DNA from: Lachnospiraceae bacterium
GTDB lineage: Bacteria > Bacillota > Clostridia > Lachnospirales > Lachnospiraceae
Assembly (NCBI GenBank): GCA_029224965.1
Contig: JAQXVO010000012.1
Coordinates: forward strand, 21,540-85,539
DNA length: 64,000 bases
Direction: 5' to 3'
Shown in pieces: positions 1-8,084 of the stretch. Numbering within the stretch: the stretch's first letter is position 1; each line of letters begins with the position of its first letter. Under the pieces are notes generated by a model. The model saw nothing but the letters and a program-made list of their open reading frames with translations, searched no databases and had not been told where the DNA came from. Position numbers and translations under genes: made by a program.

Positions 1-918
1 CTTCTCGGCATTTTCTTCCAGCTTCTTCATGTAGAGCTTCTGCTTCAGCATCTGCATAGCCTTGTTCTTGTTCATGAGCTGGGACCGCTCATTCTGACAG
101 GTGACCACGATACCGGTCGGGAAGTGGGTGATTCGAATGGCGGATGAAGTCTTGTTGATGTGCTGTCCGCCGGCACCCGAAGAACGATAGGTATCGATTC
201 GGATATCCTCGTCCCGGACCTCGACATCCAGATCCTTTTCAATATCCGGCATAACCTCGCAGGATGAGAAGGAGGTCTGCCGCTTGGCATTGGCGTTGAA
301 GGGAGAAATGCGGACCAGACGGTGAACGCCGTGCTCCGACTTTAAGAAGCCGTAAGCGTTCTCACCGTTGACCTGGAAGGTTACCGACTTGATACCGGCC
401 TCATCACCCTCCTGCAGGTCCAGAAGCTCGGTCTGAAATCCGTGCTGGTCGGCCCAGCGGGTGTACATGCGGTAAAGCATGGAGGTCCAGTCACAGGCCT
501 CGGTTCCGCCGGCGCCTGCATGCAGCGTGATGATGGCATTCTCAATATCATACTCACCGGACAGGAGGGTCCGGATCTGCAGATTCTCGAGCTTGGTCTT
601 GAATTCCTCGAAATCATTCTGGACTTCCGGAATCATCTCCCGGTCATCCTCTTCATTGGCCAGATCAATCAGATCCAGGATGTCATTGTACTGGTTTTCC
701 AGACAATGGAAATCCTGGACATCATCCCTCAGAGCCTTGAGCTTTTTGGTCTTCTCGGTAGACTCCTGTGGATTGTCCCAGAAATCAGGAGCCTCCATAG
801 CCCGCTCCAGCTCTTCGATCTTATGGTCTTTGTTTTCCAGATCCAGCCCTTTTCTGGTCTCTTCCAGGGCCGGCTTATAATTCTGCAGGTCAACTTTGAT
901 ATTATCTAATTCTACCAA
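1..918 (-). CDS. prfB: Peptide chain release factor 2 (RF2), 3' end outside the window
   Basis: RF2 releases the finished peptide at UGA and UAA stop codons. The translation shows the RF2 hallmark SPF tripeptide (in RISPFNANAKRQ) that reads the stop codon, and the GGQ motif (SSGAGGQHINK) that triggers hydrolysis; the C-terminal end runs off the left edge. No ATG is available at the N-terminus: an in-frame TAA lies ten codons upstream and the only plausible start is TTG at 918 with AAAGGA a few bases before it. Reading is continuous through the place (ETRKGLDLENK) where most bacterial prfB genes have an in-frame UGA and a programmed +1 frameshift, so this copy seems not to use autoregulatory frameshifting. 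It follows ctpA after 94 bases, a gene order common in Firmicutes. Confidence 0.95.
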   Translation of the reverse strand, partial: MVELDNIKVDLQNYKPALEETRKGLDLENKDHKIEELERAMEAPDFWDNPQESTEKTKKLKALRDDVQDFHCLENQYNDILDLIDLANEEDDREMIPEVQNDFEEFKTKLENLQIRTLLSGEYDIENAIITLHAGAGGTEACDWTSMLYRMYTRWADQHGFQTELLDLQEGDEAGIKSVTFQVNGENAYGFLKSEHGVHRLVRISPFNANAKRQTSFSSCEVMPDIEKDLDVEVRDEDIRIDTYRSSGAGGQHINKTSSAIRITHFPTGIVVTCQNERSQLMNKNKAMQMLKQKLYMKKLEENAEK

Positions 919-1012
919 GGTCTTTTCCTTTCTCTTCTTATCCCTTTATCCGTTCTTATTTGTTTTCTGTCCGTCCGCAGAGTTTTCTCTGCCGATCTGT
1001 AAATCACGCTTC

Positions 1013-2386
1013 CTACTGTTCACCCTTGAGGACCTCGATGGCCTTCTGCACCTGATTGTCCTTGGTCCAGTCATAGGCCGAACTGCTGTCACCGGTATAT
1101 TCCAGCTCCAGCTTGATATCCGGTTCAATGCCCTTGCCCTGGATGCAGACGCCGCTCGGCGTATAGTAGCGGGCAGTGGTCAGCTTGACCGCACTGCCGT
1201 CGGACAGAGGCAGGGTGGTCTGCACGATGCCCTTGCCGAATGTCTTGGTTCCGATCACGGTTCCCTTCTTGAAATCCATGACGGCGCCGGTGAAGATCTC
1301 GGCCGCGCTGGCTGTATTCTCATTCACCAGAACAGTCATCGGCATATCCAGCTGCTTCTTGTCATCCGAAGTATAGTTGGTCCGCTTGCCGTCTTTATTC
1401 TTGGTATAAACGACTGTTCCCTTGGGTAGGATGTCGTCGAGGATGGCAACCACGGAATCGACCATGCCGCCGCCGTTGTCCCTTAAATCAAAGACAATCG
1501 ATGTCATGCCCTGCTTCTTCAGATCCTCCAGAGCTTCTTCAAATTCCTTCTGGGTTCCGTCCGAGAACTGGGAGATCCGGATGTAGCCGATCTTATCCGT
1601 CAGCATCTGATGGGATACCGAAGGCACAATGACCTGCTCCCTGGTAATTTCGACGGTCTTTTCCACTCCGTCCCGAAGATAGACCATGGTGAGCTTTGTT
1701 CCCTTCTTGCCGCGGACCCTCTGAACGAAGTCATCCAGGCTTTCCTGATCCGCTTCTTTACCGTCGGCCGAGACAATGGTGTCGCCGGCCTGAAGGCCTG
1801 CCTTTTTAGCCGGGGAGTCATCATAGACCTGAACAATGGAAACTGCCTTGGTATCCTTGTCCTGGGTCAGGACCGCGCCGATGCCGGCATAGTCGCCGGA
1901 CAGGCTGACCATGAGCTCCTGATATTCCTTGGCTGTGTAATATTCGGTATAGGGATCGTCCATGCTTTCCATCAGGCCCTTGTAGAGGCCGGTCGCCTTG
2001 GCGGAATCGCTCACGTCCTTATAGTAATAGTCGTCGATAATGGAAGAAAGCATATTGAGCTTGGTCTGTGTCTTTGCACTTAAGAAGCCGTTCGGGCTGA
2101 TGTGAAGGACCAGACTGGCACCGATACCAATCATGGTCACAAGAACCAGGGCGCTGACAAATCCTGCCAGGAAGGTGTGACGCTTCTTTTTCTTCTCGGC
2201 CTTCTTTTCAGCTCTGGCCTTCTCCTCTTCCTGTGAAAGTACTTCTGTCCTTCCGGCTCTGCCTTCTTTCCGGCCGCCGTTTCTGGTGTCAGTTCCGGCT
2301 TCGATCTTCATTTCTTCCATCGGATCCCGGTCCGCATTCTGAGCAGAACCGGATTCTCTTCGATCCTGATTTCGTTCTTCATCCAT
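1013..2386 (-). CDS. ctpA: Carboxy-terminal processing protease (S41 family) with PDZ domain
   Basis: Membrane-anchored serine protease that trims extracytoplasmic proteins. The 457 residues divide into a charged cytoplasmic N-terminus rich in Lys and Glu (1-70), one membrane segment (about 71-96), a PDZ domain (about 160-245) and an S41 protease domain. The catalytic dyad is visible as Ser360 in NENTASAAEIF and Lys385 in KTFGKGIVQT, 25 residues apart as usual in the family, and the substrate-binding FDLRDNGGG stretch is at 299-307. It lies 32 bases behind ftsX and ahead of prfB, the arrangement seen in Bacillus (ftsE-ftsX-ctpB) and clostridia. In related bacteria such proteases process cell-wall hydrolases or sporulation signals; the substrate here is unknown. 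Confidence 0.93.
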   Translation of the reverse strand: MDEERNQDRRESGSAQNADRDPMEEMKIEAGTDTRNGGRKEGRAGRTEVLSQEEEKARAEKKAEKKKKRHTFLAGFVSALVLVTMIGIGASLVLHISPNGFLSAKTQTKLNMLSSIIDDYYYKDVSDSAKATGLYKGLMESMDDPYTEYYTAKEYQELMVSLSGDYAGIGAVLTQDKDTKAVSIVQVYDDSPAKKAGLQAGDTIVSADGKEADQESLDDFVQRVRGKKGTKLTMVYLRDGVEKTVEITREQVIVPSVSHQMLTDKIGYIRISQFSDGTQKEFEEALEDLKKQGMTSIVFDLRDNGGGMVDSVVAILDDILPKGTVVYTKNKDGKRTNYTSDDKKQLDMPMTVLVNENTASAAEIFTGAVMDFKKGTVIGTKTFGKGIVQTTLPLSDGSAVKLTTARYYTPSGVCIQGKGIEPDIKLELEYTGDSSSAYDWTKDNQVQKAIEVLKGEQ

Positions 2387-2418
2387 AAAAGCAAACTTCC
2401 CTTAGGTCTATATTTCAA

Positions 2419-3327
2419 TCACACCTTCAGATGCCGCTTCAGAGTCACCCGGCTTCCGATATAGCCGATGCCGACACCTAAAAGGAGGGCAATCGGAAGC
2501 AGGAAATGGAAGATCTCCTTTTCCGGCACGAAGTCCACCAGATTGCTTAAGAAGGTAAAACGGTTCGAAATATAGGCCAGGATTTTCTGATAGAGAAACC
2601 AGAGGATGGTCAGGGGAATCAGCGAACCGATCAGTCCGATGACTACACCTTCGACAACGAAAGGCGCGCGGACGAAGCTGTCCTTAGCGCCGATCAGCTT
2701 CATGATGGCGATCTCATCCTTGCGGACGGAGACACCGACCGTGATGGTGTTGGAGATCAGGAAGGCTGCGACTGCAATCAGAATCGCGATGACAGCCACC
2801 GAGATCAGGGTCAGGAGGCGGTTGAAGTCGGTCAGAGTCCGGGCAGCCGCCTTGGACTGGTTGACCTTGCGGACCCCGTCCAGCTTCTGCGCATAATTTA
2901 CGAACTTCTCCTGCTGAGAGACATCCTTGAGATAGACCTGATAGTTGGCGGAATTCGCCATAGGGTTGTCATCCTTGAAGGTCTCGGCCGCCTCGGAATC
3001 GCCCTTGAAGTATTCCTTCTGGTACTCGGCCCAGGCCTCATCGGCCGAAACGTAGACCATCTTGTCGACTTCCGGTCTGGCCTTGATTTTGGCTCCGATC
3101 GCATCGATCTGGTCCTGGGTCAGGCCCTCGTTAAAGAAGACGGTAACCGATACGCTGGATTCGGCGTCCTTCACCATGCCGCGGAAGTTGGCACCGATCG
3201 AATAGAAGAGACCAAGAAGGAAAATGCAGGCTGCCATGGTTGCAATGGAAGCCATGGAGAACATCTTGTTTCGCCAGATGTTCTTGAAGCCCTGTTTGAT
3301 ATTATAAAAGATACTGCTGATTTTCAT
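2419..3327 (-). CDS. ftsX: Cell-division ABC transporter permease FtsX
   Basis: Integral membrane half of the FtsEX complex, which couples ATP hydrolysis in the cytoplasm to activation of peptidoglycan hydrolases outside. The 302 residues show the FtsX plan: one membrane segment near the N-terminus (about 21-42), a large extracellular loop (about 45-165, containing SVSVTVFFNEGLTQ) and three further membrane segments in the C-terminal half, including the conserved RKDEIAIMKLIGA stretch between segments 2 and 3. Its ATG overlaps the TAA of ftsE by one base, so the two are translationally coupled. The NlpC/P60 protein encoded at 5.6-6.9 kb, with a long linker, is a possible target, but this is inference from proximity. 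Confidence 0.95.
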   Translation of the reverse strand: MKISSIFYNIKQGFKNIWRNKMFSMASIATMAACIFLLGLFYSIGANFRGMVKDAESSVSVTVFFNEGLTQDQIDAIGAKIKARPEVDKMVYVSADEAWAEYQKEYFKGDSEAAETFKDDNPMANSANYQVYLKDVSQQEKFVNYAQKLDGVRKVNQSKAAARTLTDFNRLLTLISVAVIAILIAVAAFLISNTITVGVSVRKDEIAIMKLIGAKDSFVRAPFVVEGVVIGLIGSLIPLTILWFLYQKILAYISNRFTFLSNLVDFVPEKEIFHFLLPIALLLGVGIGYIGSRVTLKRHLKV

Positions 3328-4007
3328 TATAAGTCCTCATCCTCCGGTTCTACATCACTGATCAGGGAACCTCTCTTGATCGTAATCACACGCTTCTTCA
3401 TGCGCTCAACGATCTCCAGATTATGGGTGACGACAAGGACGGTGGTTCCTCTCTTATTGATCTCATCCAGGAGACCCATGATCTCCCAGGCGGTATGATT
3501 ATCGAGATTTCCGGTCGGCTCATCGGCCAGGATGACACGGGGCCGGTTGACCAGGGCCCGGGCTATGGACACACGCTGCTGCTCACCGCCAGAAAGCTGA
3601 CGGGGCAGAGACCGGTACTTGGCAGCCAGTCCGACCATGGACAGAACCTGAGGCACCTTCTTCTTAATCTCACGATTGGAAGCCTCGACGACCTTCATGG
3701 CGAAGGCAACATTCTCATAGACATTCCGGTCCGGAAGGAGACGGAAGTCCTGGAAAACGCAGCCGATATTTCTTCGATATTTGGGAATGGAACGATGTTT
3801 GATTCCGGCCAGGTCCTTGCCGTTGACGACAATCCTGCCCTCGGTCGGGGGAAATTCATCCAAAAGAAGCTTGATCAGTGTAGATTTACCGGAGCCGCTC
3901 GCACCGGTTACAAAAACAAACTCACCCGGATGGATGTGCAGACTGATATCGTTCAGGGCAGGGACTCCCGCCTGATACGACTTACTAACATGTTCAAGTT
4001 TGATCAT
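3327..4007 (-). CDS. ftsE: Cell-division ATP-binding protein FtsE
   Basis: Cytoplasmic ATPase of the FtsEX complex. In 226 residues it has the Walker A motif GASGSGKST (35-43), the Q-loop [20 protein letters not shown] typical of FtsE, the ABC signature LSGGEQQR, Walker [13 protein letters not shown] and the switch His in VVTHN. Length matches the family (about 225-230). An AGGAG lies upstream of the ATG, which starts 17 bases after the stop of the regulator gene, so all five genes from 5.1 kb down to prfB may be one transcript. Confidence 0.96.
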   Translation of the reverse strand: MIKLEHVSKSYQAGVPALNDISLHIHPGEFVFVTGASGSGKSTLIKLLLDEFPPTEGRIVVNGKDLAGIKHRSIPKYRRNIGCVFQDFRLLPDRNVYENVAFAMKVVEASNREIKKKVPQVLSMVGLAAKYRSLPRQLSGGEQQRVSIARALVNRPRVILADEPTGNLDNHTAWEIMGLLDEINKRGTTVLVVTHNLEIVERMKKRVITIKRGSLISDVEPEDEDL

Positions 4008-4024
4008 TTAAATCAGATCTCCTG

Positions 4025-5134
4025 TCAGAAATTATGGTCCTCCATATAATTCATATACTCTACCACCATCAGGGCAATTTTGAAAGTGATGGCGTCCTCG
4101 AAGACACGGAGATCCAGGCCCGTAGCCTTCTGCAGCTTATCCAGCCGGTAGACGAGAGTATTTCTATGAATGTAAAGCTGACGCGAGGTCTCGGATACAT
4201 TCAGATTATTTTCGAAGAACTTATTGATAGTTGTGATGGTCTCTTCATCGAAATCGTTCGGGGTCTTATCCTTGAAGATTTCCTTGATGAACATCTTGCA
4301 GAGCGGAATCGGCAGCTGATAGATGAGCCGTCCGATGCCAAGTACCGAGTAGGCAATAACATTCCGGTCCTTGAAGAAGATTCTTCCGACATCCAGAGCC
4401 AGGGAAGCTTCCTTGTAGGACTGGGAGACGTCCTTGATTTCATTGACAATGGTACCGTAGGCCACACGGACATTCCGGTCCGGTACGCCATGGAAGAGAT
4501 CAACGATCGTATTGGCAATCTTCTGGACATCATCGTAGGTATCTCCGGGCTTGAGCTCCTTTACGATAATGATGTTCTGCTCGTCGACAGCGGTGACGAA
4601 ATCCTTGGAACGTCCGCTGAACAGAGTTCTGACACGCTCCATGTCGTCTCCGTCCTTGTCATCGCCGACTTCAACAACCATGACGATCCGGCGGGCTTCA
4701 ATGTCCACATGCAGGCGGGTTGCCCGGTTATAAATGTCGACCATAAGGAGGTTGTCCAAAAGCAGGTTCTTGATGAAGTTATCGCGGTCAAAGCGCTCCC
4801 GGTAGGCCACCATGAGTTCCTGGATCTGGAAGGCCAGGATCCGGGCCGCCGTATAGGCTTCCTCGGAATCTCCCTGGGCAATGACAATAAACTCCAGCCT
4901 CTGCTCATCAAAGACCTTCATGTAGTGACATCCGAAGATGGTCTGGCTGTCGGCATCGGAGCCTGCAAAGCTTCGCGCCGAATCCACATACCGCCTGGTA
5001 TCCTCCATAGTTGTAGCAAGAATTCCGCCTTCTGAATCTGTCACAGCAAAGTTTTTCTTTGTGATTTGTGTCAACCCGTCAAGAGTTTTCTGCAGAACCT
5101 GATTAGATACCACGATCGCATCCCCCAATTCCAT
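4025..5134 (-). CDS. CdaR/PucR-type transcriptional regulator
   Basis: The 369-residue product has the layout of the CdaR (sugar-diacid regulator) family: an N-terminal diacid-recognition-like sensory domain (about 1-130, starting MELGDAIVVSNQVLQKT), a middle GGDEF-like region and a C-terminal PucR-type helix-turn-helix with NLNVSETSRQLYIHRNTLVYRLDKL, where the conserved RNTL.YRL recognition helix is clear. The ATG at 5134 matches family N-termini; an in-frame ATG six codons upstream is possible, and neither has a strong Shine-Dalgarno site. Two palindromes lie just upstream (5159-5192) and may be its own operator. CdaR proteins usually activate carbohydrate-acid genes; here it sits ahead of ftsE, so the regulated genes cannot be named. 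Confidence 0.85.
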   Translation of the reverse strand: MELGDAIVVSNQVLQKTLDGLTQITKKNFAVTDSEGGILATTMEDTRRYVDSARSFAGSDADSQTIFGCHYMKVFDEQRLEFIVIAQGDSEEAYTAARILAFQIQELMVAYRERFDRDNFIKNLLLDNLLMVDIYNRATRLHVDIEARRIVMVVEVGDDKDGDDMERVRTLFSGRSKDFVTAVDEQNIIIVKELKPGDTYDDVQKIANTIVDLFHGVPDRNVRVAYGTIVNEIKDVSQSYKEASLALDVGRIFFKDRNVIAYSVLGIGRLIYQLPIPLCKMFIKEIFKDKTPNDFDEETITTINKFFENNLNVSETSRQLYIHRNTLVYRLDKLQKATGLDLRVFEDAITFKIALMVVEYMNYMEDHNF

Positions 5135-5158
5135 ACTCGTAACTATACACATTCAACA

Positions 5159-5192
5159 ATTCCACTGGAATGTTTTATGGTACTTTTACCAT
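5159..5192. promoter_or_regulatory. Two short palindromes upstream of the CdaR-type regulator
   Basis: ATTCCACTGGAAT (5159-5171, perfect arms of 6) and ATGGTACTTTTACCAT (5177-5192, perfect arms of 6) lie within 60 bases of the regulator start. Position and symmetry suit binding of a dimeric regulator, possibly autoregulation. No promoter hexamers could be assigned with confidence. Confidence 0.35.
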
Positions 5193-5374
5193 ATCTTGTT
5201 CCAGTTTAATATAAATGCACGAAAAATGGAATACCTCTTTGAATGAATTTATGCATTTTTTACAGTTACACTCCTGTCAAGCAGAATTTTCCGGATTCGG
5301 TGAATTTTGTCATCATTTAACAAAACAGCCGTTCTTTTTTCCGCCCTCGTCATTTTTTAACGCTCTCCGGATTT

Positions 5375-5467
5375 TGTGCATAATGTGGATAATTCTGTGT
5401 ATAAGTCGGTTTTTCGGCCTTTCTGATGTGGAAAAGTTTTGCAGTTTCCGTGGATAACTGTGGATAA
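5375..5467 (-). promoter_or_regulatory. Cluster of six DnaA-box-like nonamers
   Basis: In the 458-base gap between the CdaR-type gene and the NlpC/P60 gene, six nonamers matching or nearly matching the DnaA box TTWTNCACA are present, all reading on the minus strand: starts (plus-strand coordinates) 5375 TGTGCATAA, 5384 TGTGGATAA, 5396 TGTGTATAA, 5427 TGTGGAAAA, 5449 CGTGGATAA (one mismatch) and 5459 TGTGGATAA. Their offsets 0, 9, 21, 52, 74 and 84 are close to whole helical turns. No dnaA or dnaN gene is nearby and genes on both sides are on the same strand, so an origin of replication is unlikely; a DnaA-titrating or DnaA-regulated cluster is a better guess. The rest of the gap is AT-rich with no gene. 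Confidence 0.6.
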
Positions 5468-5541
5468 AACCTGACAAATTCTAAAAAATGTATAAACTTT
5501 GTGCAGTCTGTATAGACAGCTTTGCCAAGCTTCGGATAGAC

Positions 5542-5566
5542 AAAAAGGGACCTCATACGAGGTCCC
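5542..5566 (-). terminator. Rho-independent terminator of the NlpC/P60 gene
   Basis: Perfect 8-bp stem GGGACCTC / GAGGTCCC (5547-5554 and 5559-5566) with a 4-base loop; on the minus strand it is followed by five T. It lies 27 bases beyond the stop of the NlpC/P60 gene. Confidence 0.9.
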
Positions 5567-5592
5567 CCATTGTTTCAGATGTTAAAAATGGC

Positions 5593-6933
5593 CTAGTTCA
5601 GCACTCTGCGGACAGATACAATCGGCCTGTAGTTAATGTTGGAGTACTTGATACCGGTTCTCGGGTTGGATGCATTGATCATCTGTCCGCCGCCGGCATA
5701 GATACCTACATGACCGCTGTAGCATACAATATCGCCAGGCTGGATTTCAGATACACTGACACCTCTTCCTGCAGAACGCATTGCAGAAGAAGAATGAGGA
5801 AGGCTGACACCGAACTTCGAATAGACACTCATAACGAATCCAGAGCAGTCCGTACCGTTTGTCAGGCTGCTTCCGCCGTAGACATAAGGATTGCCAAGGA
5901 ACTGGCTGGCATAGCTTACAACAGCACTTCCGGATCCGCCGCTCGGAGCAGAATAGGTCTTTCCGGCTGATGCACTGCCAGTACTCCTGGAAGAACTCTT
6001 TGCTGATGCATTTGCTGCTGCCTTTGCTGCTGCCTTTGCTGCTTTTGAAGCGGCTGCCTGTCTCTGGGCAGCGGCTGCCTGCCTCTGAGCTTCAGCTGCG
6101 GCAGCTGCAGCAGCTGCCTGTGCCTGCCTCTGGGCCTCTTCCGCTGCCAGACGTGCCTGCTCTGCAGCCTTGGATTCAGCATATAAGAAGCTGGTTGCTA
6201 CAGCAGAAACGTACTGACGGCTAACATAGCCATTTCCGGCATCTGTTGCAACGCCAACCCAGTCCGGATTGGAATTATCTACAACAGAAAGTTCCGTTGT
6301 TCCAGCCACCATGGTAAGCACCTGGGCATTTTCATCTGCTGCAGTACGAACCCGAAGGGTCGGAGTATTGACTGTTACCTTATTCTGAGCAATGGAATTT
6401 ACCCGATTTTTATCACCGACAATCAGATAATCCTTCTGAACGTAACCGGTGACATCACCGGATGTGATATTATACCAGTCACCTTCCAGACTGTTGACGG
6501 TAGCAACATCATTATAATAAAGCTTTCCGGCATAATCGCTGTTGGCATCCGGAGCAGTCCGGACAAATACGTAATCACTAACATTGGCAACTGCCAGTTT
6601 CGAATAGCGGGCCTCCTCTTCGGCTGCGGCATTTGCTGCTGCTACAGCTGCAGCATCCTGAGCTTCCTTTTCTGCAGTGATCTTAAGATCCGCTTTATTC
6701 TGGGAAGATACTGTAATCTTCGAAAGCATGGCAGAGACACCGGCTCTGGTAGATACCGATGAAGTCTGGATTACCTTTGCGGCCTTTTCTTTAGTGCTTG
6801 CGATGGAAGAAGCTGTCAGACTGGATGCTCCGGCAAGAGGAGCAGCTCCGGCTGTGAAAGAACTTCCAGCAATCATAGCGCTGGCTGCGATCGTAAAAGT
6901 TGCCAGGTTTCTAAATTTCTTACTTTGATTCAT
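5593..6933 (-). CDS. Secreted SH3 / NlpC-P60 peptidoglycan hydrolase
   Basis: Predicted secreted cell-wall endopeptidase of 446 residues. N-terminal signal peptide (about 1-31, ending near AGAAPLAG), an Ala-rich stretch, two bacterial SH3 domains (about 112-175 and 183-245, each with VRT or LRVRT and DWYNITSG-like cores) that should bind the wall, a long Ala/Gln/Lys linker of coiled-coil character (about 250-325), and a C-terminal NlpC/P60 domain (about 335-446) with catalytic Cys in TDCSGFVMSVY and His in GHVGIYAG. It is monocistronic: a strong promoter at 7077-7105 and a terminator at 5542-5566 bracket it. Such hydrolases cut between D-Glu and the diamino acid in stem peptides and often act in daughter-cell separation. 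Confidence 0.92.
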   Translation of the reverse strand: MNQSKKFRNLATFTIAASAMIAGSSFTAGAAPLAGASSLTASSIASTKEKAAKVIQTSSVSTRAGVSAMLSKITVSSQNKADLKITAEKEAQDAAAVAAANAAAEEEARYSKLAVANVSDYVFVRTAPDANSDYAGKLYYNDVATVNSLEGDWYNITSGDVTGYVQKDYLIVGDKNRVNSIAQNKVTVNTPTLRVRTAADENAQVLTMVAGTTELSVVDNSNPDWVGVATDAGNGYVSRQYVSAVATSFLYAESKAAEQARLAAEEAQRQAQAAAAAAAAEAQRQAAAAQRQAAASKAAKAAAKAAANASAKSSSRSTGSASAGKTYSAPSGGSGSAVVSYASQFLGNPYVYGGSSLTNGTDCSGFVMSVYSKFGVSLPHSSSAMRSAGRGVSVSEIQPGDIVCYSGHVGIYAGGGQMINASNPRTGIKYSNINYRPIVSVRRVLN

Positions 6934-7029
6934 TATCCCATCCCTTTAAAATACTGTTTACGAATTTTCTAACAAGAGTCTTAATTGACTTTACGAATCT
7001 GCAAAAAATGCTAAATTTCAGATTCATTT

Positions 7030-7054
7030 GTAACAACTTATCATAAATTGTTAC
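7030..7054 (-). other. Hairpin in the 5' leader of the NlpC/P60 gene
   Basis: Arms GTAACAA and TTGTTAC form a 7-bp stem around an 11-base loop about 25-45 bases after the expected transcription start. It could stabilise the leader of about 140 bases or bind a regulator. Confidence 0.35.
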
Positions 7055-7076
7055 GGATATGTTAAAAATCCTAAGT

Positions 7077-7105
7077 ATAATAACATGGACAGGATGCTTT
7101 GTCAA
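7077..7105 (-). promoter_or_regulatory. Near-consensus sigma-A promoter for the NlpC/P60 gene
   Basis: On the minus strand: -35 TTGACA (7100-7105), spacer of 17 bases, -10 TATTAT (7077-7082), with TG one base before the -10 (extended -10). The -35 overlaps the stop codon of trxB. It would give a leader of roughly 140 bases. Confidence 0.8.
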
Positions 7106-8019
7106 TGTTCGATGAGATATCTCTGAACGCTGGTTACGGCGTTGGCTCCATCAGCTGCAGCTGTAATGACCTGGCGGAGCTGTTTGGTCCGGACATCGCC
7201 TGCAGCGAAGATACCGGGGATGGAAGTAATACCATCTTCTCCTGCAATGATATAACCCTTCTCATCCCGGTCGGGAAGCCAGGCCCAGTCATGGGTATTC
7301 GGTTCGGTTCCGACCGCAATGAAAACTCCATTTACTGGAAGCAGCTGACTCTGGCCGGTCTTCTTGTTATGAACCTTCAGGCCATTGACCTGGCCCTCGC
7401 CCTGGATTTCATCCGGTATCGTATCATAAAGCACTTCGATCTTATCGATGGAAAGAGCCTCATCCTGAAGAACCTTGGCTCCGCGGAAGGCATCTCTCCG
7501 ATGAATCAGGTAAACCTTGGAAGCGAAACGGGAAAGGAAGATCGCATCCTCCAGAGCCACATCACCGCCTCCGATCACGGCTGTTACCTTGTTCCGGAAA
7601 AAAGCACCGTCACAGGTCGCACAGTAGGAAACACCAGCTCCGGTCAGTTCCTTCTCGCCCGGAATGCCAAGCTTTCGATTGCTGGCACCGGCACAGAGAA
7701 TAATGGTCCTGGTCAGATAAGTCTCTTTATTAGAAACAACCTTCCACAGACCCCCGTCCTTTTCCACCGACTGCACAGTCTCCACCCGAATATCGGCACC
7801 CAGCTTTTCGGCGTGCTTTTTCATTTCCATGCCAAGCTGCATACCGCTGATGCCCGGAAGACCCGGATAATTGTCGACTTCATAGGTGTTTACAATCTGA
7901 CCGCCGCCCATGGGACTCGGATCCAGGCAGACCATGGAAAGCCCGGCCCGTTTTGCATAAATAGAGGCCGTAAGACCGGCAGGACCTCCGCCAATAATCA
8001 GTGTATCGAATGACTCCAT
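7102..8019 (-). CDS. trxB: Thioredoxin-disulfide reductase
   Basis: NADPH:thioredoxin reductase, cytoplasmic flavoenzyme that keeps thioredoxin reduced. In 305 residues: FAD-binding GGGPAG at 10-15, redox-active CATC (Cys133, Cys136) in GVSYCATCDGAFF, NADPH-binding GGGDVALEDA, and the C-terminal FAD motif GIFAAGDVR. Length is normal for the low-molecular-weight bacterial type. Start ATG has AAAGGCGG upstream. The gene is in the same direction as cvfB, 65 bases behind it. Confidence 0.96.
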   Translation of the reverse strand: MESFDTLIIGGGPAGLTASIYAKRAGLSMVCLDPSPMGGGQIVNTYEVDNYPGLPGISGMQLGMEMKKHAEKLGADIRVETVQSVEKDGGLWKVVSNKETYLTRTIILCAGASNRKLGIPGEKELTGAGVSYCATCDGAFFRNKVTAVIGGGDVALEDAIFLSRFASKVYLIHRRDAFRGAKVLQDEALSIDKIEVLYDTIPDEIQGEGQVNGLKVHNKKTGQSQLLPVNGVFIAVGTEPNTHDWAWLPDRDEKGYIIAGEDGITSIPGIFAAGDVRTKQLRQVITAAADGANAVTSVQRYLIEH

Positions 8020-8084
8020 AAGAACCGCCTTTCTAATCTGCTATTCAGATTGTGTGTTTTTATATTTGGTCAAATATGATTTTA

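Noticed and set aside
442..909. Plus-strand open frame of 155 codons at the left edge
   Set aside because: Antisense to prfB, whose protein is unmistakable; no binding site.
5153..5592. Replication origin at the DnaA-box cluster
   Set aside because: No dnaA, dnaN, gyrB or rpmH nearby and no change of gene strand across the gap; kept only as a cluster of sites.
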